Assembly: GCF_900111145.1 (NCBI RefSeq)
Contig: NZ_FOIR01000001.1
Location: 7,501-71,500, forward strand
Source of the DNA: Roseivirga pacifica
GTDB taxonomy: Bacteria > Bacteroidota > Bacteroidia > Cytophagales > Cyclobacteriaceae
DNA: 64,000 nucleotides
Reading direction: 5' to 3'
Shown here: in pieces, positions 34,475 through 42,478 of the stretch
Layout: each line of letters opens with the position of its first letter
How positions within the stretch are numbered: the stretch's first letter is position 1
Translations under genes and position numbers: made by a program
Notes under the pieces: model-generated
The model's input: the letters and a program-made list of their open reading frames with translations, nothing else
Databases searched by the model: none
Told to the model about the DNA's origin: nothing

Positions 34475-34991
34475 GCTTATCCTCCTTTCTCTTGTTTCCG
34501 GCAATGTAAACCGCGCCAATCAGGGCAATTAACAACAATAAGCCAATGAGTTCGAAGGCCAGCACATACTCGGTCATCAGGTTCATGCCTAGCGTTTTTA
34601 GGCCCGTTTGCGAACCAGACTCGGCCGACATCCACTCTAGTGCAGAGAAGTTTGCTGCCAATATCCCCTGTAAGAGCACATAAAAAAGCATACCCGATAC
34701 TAAAAATCCGAGCAGTTTTTGCCGCGATTGCGACACTAGTTTTTCGCCTTTCAACCTATTGGTGAGCATTACACCAAAAATTAGCAGCACGAGAATTCCA
34801 CCTACATAAACCAAAATCTGGGTTACAGCAATGAATTCAGCCCCCAAAAACACAAACACACCGGCCAAGCCTATAAAACACAGAATCAGCGAAAAGGCCA
34901 CATAAATTATATTCTTCGTCAGCGCTATGTAAATGGCCGCAGCAGCGGAAAGTATTCCGAAGAAATAGAATATGATTAGAGGTAAACTCAT
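34464..34991 (-). CDS. nuoJ: NADH-quinone oxidoreductase subunit J
   Basis: A five-helix membrane subunit of complex I near the quinone chamber. FYFFGILSAAAAIYIALTKN, AFSLILCFIGLAGVFVFLGAEF and TQILVYVGGILVLLIFGVML are the first three helices and include the pi-bulge region. VLAFELIGLLLLIALIGAVYI is the last. 175 residues, normal. The ATG overlaps the nuoI stop by 4 bases (ATGA). Confidence 0.94.
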   Translation of the reverse strand: MSLPLIIFYFFGILSAAAAIYIALTKNIIYVAFSLILCFIGLAGVFVFLGAEFIAVTQILVYVGGILVLLIFGVMLTNRLKGEKLVSQSRQKLLGFLVSGMLFYVLLQGILAANFSALEWMSAESGSQTGLKTLGMNLMTEYVLAFELIGLLLLIALIGAVYIAGNKRKEDKHAA

Positions 34992-36079
34992 TCTTCGTTT
35001 CCTCCTTCCTGCTTTCTTGGTGGTATTTTCGGCCTCATTGGCACTTTTGGTCTTGGCTGAGCCGGTTTAGCATCCTCACTTCCTTCTTTTTTAGCCTGAA
35101 CTTTCGGCTTTATTACTGGCCTAACTTGAGGTTTCTTTGCTTCATCACTCTCCGCCTGCTGTTTCTTTACCGGAATCTTTGGCCGAACCACAGGCTTTAC
35201 CTGAGGCTTTTTCTCCTCATCGGTACTCGCCTTTTTAACAGGAATCTTAGGCTTAATTACGGGTTTAGGTTTGGCCGAAGCACCCGGAACCTTAGGCTTA
35301 ATGACTGGCCTAGCTGGTTTATTTTCGGCTGCCTCTTCAGTGTTTTTCGAAGGCACCTTTGGCTTTATTACAGGTTTAGCCGCGCCACCTACCTTTGGCT
35401 TTATGCTTGGCTTAACGGCTGGCTTTGCACCAACTGCAGGTTTAGGGGCACCAACTCGCGGTTTCATTGCAGGTTTTGCACCTGTGGTTGGTGTAGCCTT
35501 AGCGGCTTTTTCTGCTTCTTTTTTAGCGTTAAACTCTTCCAGCTCCTTTTTCTTCTCCAGAATCTCCATGGGTGTCATGGTAGCGAAAGGCACGTTGTGC
35601 TCTGCAAAGTCAAAAGCGCTAAAGTCATAGTCACTCGTCATGGTGAGGCACTCCGTTGGGCAAACGGTGGTACACAAACCACAGAAGCAGCACTTGGCCA
35701 TATCGATATCGAATTTGGCCGCATAAATTCTTTTAGAGGTACCATCTGAGGTCTTGCCAATTTCACCAGTTCCACGAACAGGCTCTATATCGATACAATT
35801 CACTGGGCAAACCTTGGCACACTTATCACATACAATGCAATCGTCTATTTCGTTGTGCAGTTTGTAGCGCCCGTGTTCTGGCACCGGCAATACTTCACGA
35901 GGATATTGCACTGTGAAAAGTGCATTCTTCTTTTCGAAATAGTTATCGTCAGAAGGAGGCAGTGGCGCACGCTGATTCCTCGCGTCCAGCATATGCTCAA
36001 AAGTCACCTTAAGTCCTGTCTTTAAGGTGCTAGTTGCTGTCTTTATGTTTCGCCAATATCCGTGAATACCTCTACTCAT
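34988..36079 (-). CDS. nuoI: NADH-quinone oxidoreductase subunit I with long repetitive Lys/Pro tail
   Basis: The two-[4Fe-4S] subunit that passes electrons toward cluster N2. Cys81, 84, 87, 91 (CIVCDKCAKVCP) and Cys130, 133, 136, 140 (CFCGLCTTVCP) supply the clusters N6a and N6b. Residues 1-195 make up a normal NuoI. Residues of about 196-363, encoded roughly at 34991-35494, are an added low-complexity tail with five near-identical PVIKPKVP-type cores spaced about 15-25 residues apart, alternating with short acidic patches. Such a tail is not part of the NuoI family core. The gene follows a four-helix-bundle gene and is coupled to nuoJ. Confidence 0.95.
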   Translation of the reverse strand: MSRGIHGYWRNIKTATSTLKTGLKVTFEHMLDARNQRAPLPPSDDNYFEKKNALFTVQYPREVLPVPEHGRYKLHNEIDDCIVCDKCAKVCPVNCIDIEPVRGTGEIGKTSDGTSKRIYAAKFDIDMAKCCFCGLCTTVCPTECLTMTSDYDFSAFDFAEHNVPFATMTPMEILEKKKELEEFNAKKEAEKAAKATPTTGAKPAMKPRVGAPKPAVGAKPAVKPSIKPKVGGAAKPVIKPKVPSKNTEEAAENKPARPVIKPKVPGASAKPKPVIKPKIPVKKASTDEEKKPQVKPVVRPKIPVKKQQAESDEAKKPQVRPVIKPKVQAKKEGSEDAKPAQPRPKVPMRPKIPPRKQEGGNEE

Positions 36080-36104
36080 TCTGCAGTTTGCAATTCAGTA
36101 AATA

Positions 36105-36543
36105 GTGATGAAGTGAATAAGTAATTTTCGCCTACCCAATCGACTTCAAAAGCCCATTCAACAATGCATTTACCTTATTTAGTTTTTCAACAGTCTCTTG
36201 ATAATAATTTTCTATTTCAAAGCCCAATTCTCTCGACAATTCCAGTAACGTATCCAACTCACTTAAAGAACCTCTAGCAATAAATAAAAACTGCTTAAAT
36301 TCCTTTTTCGTTTGTCTCGCTGCCCCTTCAGCAACATTCGCAGGAACAGAAACAGCCGCTCTTTTTAGCTGGCTAATCATTCCAAATTTCTCATCTTCTG
36401 GCAAGCCTTTCGAAACTCTATAAATAAGCTTACATAGATTCATTGCTTCTTTCCATAACTCTAGTCTTTTGTGTGGTCCATTCATAACGTCTTTATTTAA
36501 GTTGATTAATCTTATTCACTCCATAACCTCGTCACTTCATCAC
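36105..36543. repeat. Inverted-repeat-bounded unit containing the four-helix-bundle gene
   Basis: GTGATGAAGTGA (36105-36116) has its exact reverse complement at 36532-36543, and the overlapping word GTGAATAAG (36113-36121) has its reverse complement at 36511-36519. The right side has 12 extra bases between the two words. The unit sits between nuoH and nuoI. The transcript could fold into one long stem enclosing the gene. Confidence 0.7.
36132..36485 (-). CDS. Four-helix-bundle protein (23S rRNA intervening-sequence protein family)
   Basis: A member of the S23/IVP family, first known from intervening sequences in 23S rRNA genes of Leptospira and Coxiella. Four amphipathic helices are visible: ELWKEAMNLCKLIYRVSKGL, MISQLKRAAVSVPANVAEGA, EFKQFLFIARGSLSELDTLL and VEKLNKVNALLNGLLKSI, with the signature PANVAEGAARQ. 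117 residues from ATG 36485. It interrupts the nuoH-nuoI junction and is bounded by inverted repeats. Its molecular role is not established; it has no recognised link to complex I. Confidence 0.9.
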   Translation of the reverse strand: MNGPHKRLELWKEAMNLCKLIYRVSKGLPEDEKFGMISQLKRAAVSVPANVAEGAARQTKKEFKQFLFIARGSLSELDTLLELSRELGFEIENYYQETVEKLNKVNALLNGLLKSIG

Positions 36544-36552
36544 GTCCAACCC

Positions 36553-37650
36553 TTAAATCATTAGCATTCTATAAAGTGCACTTAACAAAACCAACAGAAT
36601 GGAGGCTGGAGTTAAATATTTCCAACTCAAGTTCATTAACTGATCTAGCCTTAAGCGAGGGAACGTCCACCTCACCCACATTTGCGAAGCCACAAGGAGC
36701 AGCGCTTTACTAATCATCCAGAAAGCCCCCCATAAATGCCCAGCAATGGTTCCCGGTTCTCCACTTGTCCACTTGGCCAGTTCTACTCCGCCAATATTTG
36801 GCAAAGGGGTATTCCAACCACCCAAGAAAAGAATAGCCATAAGGAAAGAAACCAAGAGCATTAAACCATATTCCGAAAGCATGATCATAGCCCAACGGAA
36901 ACCAGAATATTCCACCTGAAAACCTGCAACCAACTCCGATTCAGCCTCTGGAATATCAAACGGGGCACGATTGGCTTCTGCCAATGAAGCAATGTAAAAG
37001 ATTAGGAATGCAGGAATAAGCAACGGCACACGTATTATGTTCCAAGTAAGCAAACCACCAATGTCGGTCACGTCAACCCCTAAGCTTTTAACCCCAAAAA
37101 GGTAATTAACAGCATCGGGCTGAATGCTTGTCCACCAAACACCTTGTTGGTAAACAATTTCTTGAAGACTTAGTGTTTGTGAAATCATCACCACGCAAAC
37201 CACCATTAAACCAAGCGGGATTTCGTACGAAATAATTTGAGAAATAGAGCGCATAGCACCAAACAAGGCGTATTTGCTATTTGAACCCCATCCGGCCAGA
37301 AGCATTCCAAAAATATCGAGCGATACGATGGCCAGCAAAAAGAAGATACCAAGATCGGTTTCGGAACCGCCAAAGCCAGAGGTTAGCGGCAACACAGAAA
37401 AACCTGCAAATACTGAAGTGAAAATAATTAGCGGAGCTGGCTTGAATAGTTTCTTATCAGCACGCAGCGGAACAATGTCTTCTTTTTGAATAAGCTTTAG
37501 TAAGTCGGCCACTGTTTGCAAAAGGCCATAGTAGCCTGTTTCCATCGGGCCATAGCGGTCTTGAATGAAAGCTGAAATCTTACGTTCGGCATACACCGCA
37601 AAAACAGTGTAGATAAGGACAAAATTCAGAAAGAAAAGAAATGCGTACAC
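36553..37650 (-). CDS. nuoH: NADH-quinone oxidoreductase subunit H
   Basis: The membrane subunit joining the two arms of complex I and forming much of the quinone chamber. YAERKISAFIQDRYGPMETG, ADLLKLIQKEDIVPLRADK, SISQIISYEIPLGL and NRAPFDIPEAESELVAGFQVEYSGFRWAMI are the highly conserved blocks. About eight helices; 365 residues. The start is GTG 37650, because an in-frame stop lies 15 bases upstream and no ATG intervenes. It is the first gene of the second nuo block; a partial -7 box (TTTCTTTG) is near 37675. Confidence 0.96.
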   Translation of the reverse strand: MYAFLFFLNFVLIYTVFAVYAERKISAFIQDRYGPMETGYYGLLQTVADLLKLIQKEDIVPLRADKKLFKPAPLIIFTSVFAGFSVLPLTSGFGGSETDLGIFFLLAIVSLDIFGMLLAGWGSNSKYALFGAMRSISQIISYEIPLGLMVVCVVMISQTLSLQEIVYQQGVWWTSIQPDAVNYLFGVKSLGVDVTDIGGLLTWNIIRVPLLIPAFLIFYIASLAEANRAPFDIPEAESELVAGFQVEYSGFRWAMIMLSEYGLMLLVSFLMAILFLGGWNTPLPNIGGVELAKWTSGEPGTIAGHLWGAFWMISKALLLVASQMWVRWTFPRLRLDQLMNLSWKYLTPASILLVLLSALYRMLMI

Positions 37651-37842
37651 GTTAGTTTCTCCACTTTAGCTGCTGCAAAGAAAGCATATATTTCGTTAAC
37701 AACCATTCAATACCCTACTAAACAAGTAGGCTTTTATTTTAAGGGATTGAAACAGAGGTTTTAGCACCCTTAAGCTCAGTAAAATCAGCTCTTTTTTAAC
37801 ACAGACCTAATCAAAAAACACCTACCTTAGAAAAAAATAGTC

Positions 37843-38319
37843 TTGAAAAACACACAAAACCTCGGTATTCTTATCCTTCTAATTTTAACAGCAACTGGCT
37901 GCCCGCCAAAATCTCCAGACTATGATATTACATGGGTTTTGGAAAACGAACTCAATGAAAGGGTGGAAATAGAGGTATTCTACATCCCCCCTCCGCTAAG
38001 TAACTTTCCTGCCAACCAAGATAAGTACACTTTAAAACCAAAAGAAACCTTACTTCTGTACAAAGAACCAGCATCAGACAGCCCTCCATCTGCATACTTT
38101 GCCTTCTTTAAGTTTTTTAATGTATCAAGCGCTGATTTAATCTCGATTTCTTTCGTTAATGAAAAACACATTTCATTTTTAGCGGATGACGAAAGTCAAT
38201 TGAACCCTTTTAATAATCTCGGAGATGAATCACTGTGGACAACTGTGAAAATAGACAGTGACGAATATGAATTCAGATATAAAATCACTGAAGCACACAA
38301 AAATGCCGCAGGCTTATAG
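37843..38319 (+). CDS. Small lipoprotein of unknown function
   Basis: The N-terminus MKNTQNLGILILLILTATGC is a lipoprotein signal with acylated Cys20 (first Met from TTG 37843). The mature part, about 138 residues, reads as an extracytoplasmic beta-rich domain (DYDITWVLENELNERVEIEVF, YTLKPKETLLLYK). I do not recognise the family. A near-consensus -7 box TACCTTAG lies at 37823-37830. It stands alone between the two nuo blocks, convergent with murI. Confidence 0.65.
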   Translation: MKNTQNLGILILLILTATGCPPKSPDYDITWVLENELNERVEIEVFYIPPPLSNFPANQDKYTLKPKETLLLYKEPASDSPPSAYFAFFKFFNVSSADLISISFVNEKHISFLADDESQLNPFNNLGDESLWTTVKIDSDEYEFRYKITEAHKNAAGL

Positions 38320-38325
38320 CACCAC

Positions 38326-39132
38326 TTACTCCCAAAGCATATGCTTTGTAAGCGGAACCTTAGCATGAAAGAATTGTTCGGAAGCCTTCTCGAATGATGG
38401 CGTAATATCCGAGACCAAAAACTCATTGGCGAGTTCCCTCTTTTCAGAAAGTAGACTGTTAGCCATTAACAAGCTCTGCAAAGCCTCCGCCACTATAACA
38501 GAAGAATCTATAACCTCTGTCTGTCCTTGATAAAAAGCCTCAATTTCCTTTTTGATAAGCGGGTAGTGCGTACAACCAAGAATTAACGCGTCAATTCCAT
38601 TTAGGCTTTCATGCGAGAGATACTCTTTGATGATAGCCTCAGATATTTCATTCTTGTAAAAGTGCTCCTCAATCATTGGCACAAGCAAGGGCGTAGCCAA
38701 TCCACCAAACTTAATAGTCGGATCTTTTACCTGAATCTTATAATCGTAAACCCCAGAACCTACTGTCTGCTTGGTCCCGATTAAACCAACCTTTTTACCT
38801 GAAAGCGAATTCACCACATACTCCACCACAGGATCAATCACATTTAACACCAAAGCCTTGCTGCCCACATAAGCCTTTATTAGCTCGTAGGCCGCAGCCG
38901 AAGCGGAGTTGCATGCAATCAAAATCACCTTACAGTTTTTCTGCAGCAGTATATCGCAAATTTTAATTGAATAAGCCTGAATGGTTGCGGCCGACTTATC
39001 ACCGTAAGGCAAGTGAGCCGAATCGCCAAAATACACCAGTTGCTCTTGCGGCAACAACTCACTTACTGCATGCGCTACAGTTAGCCCACCCATTCCACTA
39101 TCGAAAACACCAATTGGTCGCTGATCGCTCAT
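38326..39132 (-). CDS. murI: Glutamate racemase
   Basis: Makes D-glutamate for peptidoglycan. IGVFDSGMGGLTV and YFGDSAHLPYGDKS hold the substrate pocket, and the two catalytic Cys are Cys74 (IACNSASA) and Cys187 (LGCTHYPL), one for each proton transfer. 268 residues, normal. It starts at ATG 39132. It lies in the space that separates nuoABCD from nuoH-N and has no functional tie to them. Confidence 0.96.
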   Translation of the reverse strand: MSDQRPIGVFDSGMGGLTVAHAVSELLPQEQLVYFGDSAHLPYGDKSAATIQAYSIKICDILLQKNCKVILIACNSASAAAYELIKAYVGSKALVLNVIDPVVEYVVNSLSGKKVGLIGTKQTVGSGVYDYKIQVKDPTIKFGGLATPLLVPMIEEHFYKNEISEAIIKEYLSHESLNGIDALILGCTHYPLIKKEIEAFYQGQTEVIDSSVIVAEALQSLLMANSLLSEKRELANEFLVSDITPSFEKASEQFFHAKVPLTKHMLWE

Positions 39133-39291
39133 AATCGAAAAACGAAGTTATGGTTAAAAATTGTCAAAACGATACCGCTCGGCAGGAAGAATATTTATCG
39201 AGTAAAGAAAAGCACTAACTTAGATTTTGCGACTTGTAATTCACGTTCCCAAATGGGAATGAGGAATAACAAAATTGAAATGCTTGTAAAC

Positions 39292-39320
39292 AAAAAAAGC
39301 CTCAGAATTGTCTGAAGCTT
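39292..39320 (-). terminator. Terminator of tRNA-Lys
   Basis: On the minus strand AGCTTCAGA, loop CAAT, TCTGAGGCT (one G-U pair), then seven T. It begins 10 bases after the tRNA 3' end. Confidence 0.85.
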
Positions 39321-39328
39321 TTGAGATG

Positions 39329-39401
39329 TGATCTGGCTGGGGCTCGAACCCAGGACCCTCTCCTTAAAAGGGAGATGCTCTACCAACTGAGCTACCAGAT
39401 C
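39329..39401 (-). tRNA. tRNA-Lys (anticodon UUU)
   Basis: On the minus strand the acceptor GATCTGG pairs with CCAGATC, with discriminator A at 39329. The D arm is GCTCAGTTGGTAGAGC, the anticodon loop CTTTTAA carries TTT between TCTCC and GGAGA, and the T arm is CTGGGTTCGAGCCCCAG. CCA is not encoded. It has a perfect promoter at 39450-39480 and its own terminator, so it is a single-gene transcript. Confidence 0.97.
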
Positions 39402-39449
39402 ATGAATTTTTTGTTTGCTTTCTAAAGGCGTTTCCCTTAATTGCGAGTG

Positions 39450-39480
39450 CAAAGGTAAGCGGTTAAAAACAAAATGCAAA
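39450..39480 (-). promoter_or_regulatory. Promoter of tRNA-Lys
   Basis: On the minus strand TTTG (39477-39480), exactly 19 bases, TACCTTTG (39450-39457): a perfect Bacteroidota promoter. It gives a start near 39443 and a leader of about 42 bases. It overlaps the start codon of the plus-strand gene at 39474. Confidence 0.85.
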
Positions 39481-40211
39481 ACAGACATTTGAAAAATCTT
39501 AAATTTCTCTTCATCTTATTTTTATTTATTTCTCAACCAGCTGTTTCACAGTCAGTTGACTCACAACTTTTTATTGCAGATTCTTTGTTCCAAGCAAAGC
39601 GATACACACAATCGCTTAAGTTGTACGAAGAACTTTACAATCAGGAAGAAGCCGCAACACCGGCCATGCTTTTGAAAATGGCTTATAGTCAGGAGGCTAT
39701 GGGGAATTTGAGCAAAGCACTGGTTTATCTCCACGACTATTATCGTTTTACCGGAGACGAATCTGTGGTAAAGAAAATGGACGAACTGGCTTCTGTAAAT
39801 GGACTAGAAGGCTACGAGTCGACAGAGTTTATGAAAGTGCAGAAGTTTCTTTACGATCAACAGTACTGGATATTTCTAGCCCTAGTTGCCGTTGGGGGTA
39901 TCATTATTTTTATGATGCTTAGAAAGCTCAAAAAACATAACGAAAAATCACCAAGCCTAGCCATTAGCCTAGCACTTGTAATGGCGCTGGGTGTTTATGT
40001 GCTCAACTTTACTCAAGTAAAAGACCGAGGCATAATTTTAAACGACAATGCGTTTATTATGTCAGGACCATCTGCAGCAGCGGAACTCATTGAGGTAGCC
40101 AGCCAAGGTCACAAAGTGGAAATTATCGGCAGCAAAGATGTTTGGGTTGAAGTAAAGTGGAAAGGTCAAAAAGCCTATATCCGCCAATCTAATATCCAAT
40201 CACTGCTCTAA
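39474..40211 (+). CDS. TPR and SH3-domain membrane protein (BatE-like)
   Basis: A signal peptide (FLFILFLFISQPAVSQS) leads to a tetratricopeptide region (ADSLFQAKRYTQSLKLYEELY, LKMAYSQEAMGNLSKALVYL), two membrane helices (WIFLALVAVGGIIIFMML, SLAISLALVMALGVYVLNF) and a C-terminal bacterial SH3-like domain (AAAELIEVASQGHKVEIIGS, WVEVKWKGQKAYIRQSNI). The order resembles BatE proteins of Bacteroidota, but no bat operon is next to it, so that name is only a likeness. 245 residues; start ATG 39474. It is convergent with nuoD. Confidence 0.82.
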   Translation: MQNRHLKNLKFLFILFLFISQPAVSQSVDSQLFIADSLFQAKRYTQSLKLYEELYNQEEAATPAMLLKMAYSQEAMGNLSKALVYLHDYYRFTGDESVVKKMDELASVNGLEGYESTEFMKVQKFLYDQQYWIFLALVAVGGIIIFMMLRKLKKHNEKSPSLAISLALVMALGVYVLNFTQVKDRGIILNDNAFIMSGPSAAAELIEVASQGHKVEIIGSKDVWVEVKWKGQKAYIRQSNIQSLL

Positions 40212-40222
40212 CCTGTAATAGT

Positions 40223-40240
40223 TCTTCGTTTTAGCGAAGA
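40223..40240. terminator. Hairpin between the TPR/SH3 gene and nuoD
   Basis: TCTTCG (40223-40228) and CGAAGA (40235-40240) around TTTTAG, with outer words CCTGT and ACAGG that can extend it. No T run. A possible weak two-way terminator in a convergent junction. Confidence 0.4.
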
Positions 40241-40263
40241 GGAATAGCCTAGCACAGGAAACA

Positions 40264-41481
40264 CTAGCGATCCACCTCGCCCAGCACAATATCAATTGAG
40301 CCAATAACAGCAATTAGGTCAGCGATTAAGCCGCCTTTGGCTAGCTCGTTAATAATAGAAAGATTGACAAAGCTCGGCCCTCTTGACTTGCAACGGAAAG
40401 GAATATCGGAGCGACCATCGGCACGGAAGAAGAAGCCTAACTCACCTTTTGGGTTTTCGGCCCTTACATAGAAATCCTGTGCTTTCGGACGGATCTTTTT
40501 CGGCACCATAGCGCGTGGATCAAAATCTCTAGTCCTTTTATGCTCACCCGTTAATTTGGCTAAAGCCTGCTCAATTATTTTAACAGATTCGTAGCATTCT
40601 TGTACACGCACCCAGGTTCTATCCCAACAATCGCCTAGCGTTCCCATTTTGCCCTCGCCTACAGGAACATCGAAATCAATTTCAGGATAAACAGAGTAAC
40701 CATCTACCTTTCGCAAATCGTACTTCAAGCCCGAACCTCTCAACATTGGCCCAGTAATACCGTAGTTAATGGCCAAACCAGGATCAAGTACTCCTACATT
40801 AGCCGTTCTATCTACAAATATTTTGTTTTCGATCACTACTCTTTCAAGCTCAGCCAATTTTGGCTTCAGGTACTGAGTAAATTCCAAGCAGCGCTCTTCA
40901 AAACCTACAGGCAAGTCATAAAACAAGCCACCAACCCAAACGTAGTTATATAGCATTCTAGCACCGCTCACCCACTCCAATAGTCTGAGTATATGTTCGC
41001 GATCGCGCATGGTCCAGAAAAAGGCAGTAACAGCACCTATATCCATTCCGTAACTGCCCAGCGCAACAAAGTGAGAGGCTAGGCGATTCAACTCAGCCAC
41101 CACCACTCGAATGTATTCAACACGCTTCGGAATATCGTTTTCAATACCTAGCATCCGCTCTACCCCCATGGCAAAGGCATGCTCATTATTCATGGCCGCT
41201 AGGTAGTCCATCCGGTCGGTAAAAGGCAGTATTTGGTTGTAAGGCAAATTCTCTGCATGCTTTTCGAAGCAGCGGTGCAAATAGCCAATATGCGGAGCAA
41301 CCTCCACAATTTCTTCACCATCAAGAATTACCTCTAAGCGCAAAACCCCGTGTGTAGACGGGTGCTGAGGCCCAATATTGACAATCATTTCCTCGCGTTT
41401 CAAATCTCTTCCTTCAAATACAGAAGGCTCTGAAACGCGTAAATTCTTGTCGTCAAATATGTATTGAACTTGATTGGCCAC
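40264..41481 (-). CDS. nuoD: NADH-quinone oxidoreductase subunit D
   Basis: The 49-kDa-type subunit of the peripheral arm, forming the quinone-binding pocket with NuoB. NIGPQHPSTHGVLRL, HIGYLHRCFEKHAENLPY, DYLAAMNNEHAFAMGVE and ADLIAVIGSIDIVLGEVDR are the conserved segments, with the His and Tyr of the quinone site present. 405 residues. The start is GTG 41481, sharing its G with the nuoC stop (TAGTG). It ends the nuoABCD block; the usual next genes nuoE, nuoF and nuoG are absent. Confidence 0.97.
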   Translation of the reverse strand: MANQVQYIFDDKNLRVSEPSVFEGRDLKREEMIVNIGPQHPSTHGVLRLEVILDGEEIVEVAPHIGYLHRCFEKHAENLPYNQILPFTDRMDYLAAMNNEHAFAMGVERMLGIENDIPKRVEYIRVVVAELNRLASHFVALGSYGMDIGAVTAFFWTMRDREHILRLLEWVSGARMLYNYVWVGGLFYDLPVGFEERCLEFTQYLKPKLAELERVVIENKIFVDRTANVGVLDPGLAINYGITGPMLRGSGLKYDLRKVDGYSVYPEIDFDVPVGEGKMGTLGDCWDRTWVRVQECYESVKIIEQALAKLTGEHKRTRDFDPRAMVPKKIRPKAQDFYVRAENPKGELGFFFRADGRSDIPFRCKSRGPSFVNLSIINELAKGGLIADLIAVIGSIDIVLGEVDR

Positions 41482-41966
41482 TAGTATTTTACTGTTACTC
41501 CGTGATAATATTTTTGCTCTTCGTAGTCTTTACGAAGTGGGTAACCCTCCCAATCGGCTGGCATTAAAATTCTGCGCAAATCAGGATGCCCATTAAAGTG
41601 AATGCCATACATATCGTAGGCTTCGCGCTCATGCCAATCGGCTGTTTTCCAAAGTGGGCAAAGCGAATCGATCACTGGCTTTTCTCTGCCCAACGTCACC
41701 TTTACCATTAAGTGCAGGTTGAAAGGAATGGAGTATAGATTATAAATCACTTCCATAGTTCCCGCTTCTGGCCCATTATCTAAGCCAGTAATGCACGAAA
41801 GCGAATCGAAATAGAGTTTATCATCACTTTGCAAAAAAGCCATTAACTCAACGAGTTTTTCTGCTGGCACCTCAATGCACTTTGGACTTGCTTGCTCGTT
41901 TACCGACAGCACAAACTCCTCGGCAAGCGACTGCTTGATATGTTCAACGATCTCTTGGAAAGTCAT
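41481..41966 (-). CDS. nuoC: NADH-quinone oxidoreductase subunit C
   Basis: The 30-kDa-type subunit of the peripheral arm. The signature runs through [19 protein letters not shown] and [19 protein letters not shown] near the C-terminus. 161 residues, separate from NuoD rather than fused as in E. coli. The ATG at 41966 overlaps the nuoB stop by 4 bases, and its own stop is shared with nuoD. Confidence 0.95.
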   Translation of the reverse strand: MTFQEIVEHIKQSLAEEFVLSVNEQASPKCIEVPAEKLVELMAFLQSDDKLYFDSLSCITGLDNGPEAGTMEVIYNLYSIPFNLHLMVKVTLGREKPVIDSLCPLWKTADWHEREAYDMYGIHFNGHPDLRRILMPADWEGYPLRKDYEEQKYYHGVTVKY

Positions 41967-42478
41967 TCTTCTGCCAATAATTTTTCCACCGCTTTAGGCG
42001 CCACAATGGTTTCACCTTTAATTTTTTCTTGAAGCTTCATTAAGCCACCAATCAGTGCCTCTGGCCTAGGTGGACAACCAGGCACATAAACATCTACCGG
42101 AATAATTCTATCCACCCCCTTTACCACATGGTAACCATGCTCCCAATAAGGGCCACCGCAATTAGAGCAAGAACCCATTGAAACCACATATCGCGGCTCA
42201 GCCATTTGCTCATAAAGCCTGCGAACCCGGTCGGCCATTTTAAAAGTAACCGTTCCGGCCACAATCATTACATCTGATTGGCGCGGACTAGAACGCGGAA
42301 TGATCCCCATTCGATCCAAGTCATAAGGACTCGACTGAGCACTCATAAATTCAATAGCACAACATGCTGTACCAAAACCCATTGGCCACATGGAGGAGAG
42401 ACGTGCCCAGTTAATCAGGTCGTCAATACGGGTAATGATGATACCGCCTTGTGCAATTTTTTGATCTAGTAGCCCCAC
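41963..42478 (-). CDS. nuoB: NADH-quinone oxidoreductase subunit B
   Basis: Binds cluster N2, the last electron carrier before quinone. The tandem Cys in [12 protein letters not shown] and the Cys in [17 protein letters not shown] and [11 protein letters not shown] give the four-ligand set. [17 protein letters not shown] is also typical. 171 residues. The start is GTG 42478, sharing its G with the nuoA stop codon. Confidence 0.97.
   Translation of the reverse strand: MGLLDQKIAQGGIIITRIDDLINWARLSSMWPMGFGTACCAIEFMSAQSSPYDLDRMGIIPRSSPRQSDVMIVAGTVTFKMADRVRRLYEQMAEPRYVVSMGSCSNCGGPYWEHGYHVVKGVDRIIPVDVYVPGCPPRPEALIGGLMKLQEKIKGETIVAPKAVEKLLAEE

Noticed and set aside
35126-35749. A 207-codon open frame on the plus strand opposite the nuoI tail, and another of 119 codons at 35271-35630
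   Set aside because: They are shadows created by the repetitive Lys/Pro tail on the other strand; the Leu/Arg/Phe-rich products look unlike real proteins.
39474-40211. Naming the TPR/SH3 gene batE
   Set aside because: Domain order is similar, but no other bat gene is near, so the name was not assigned.
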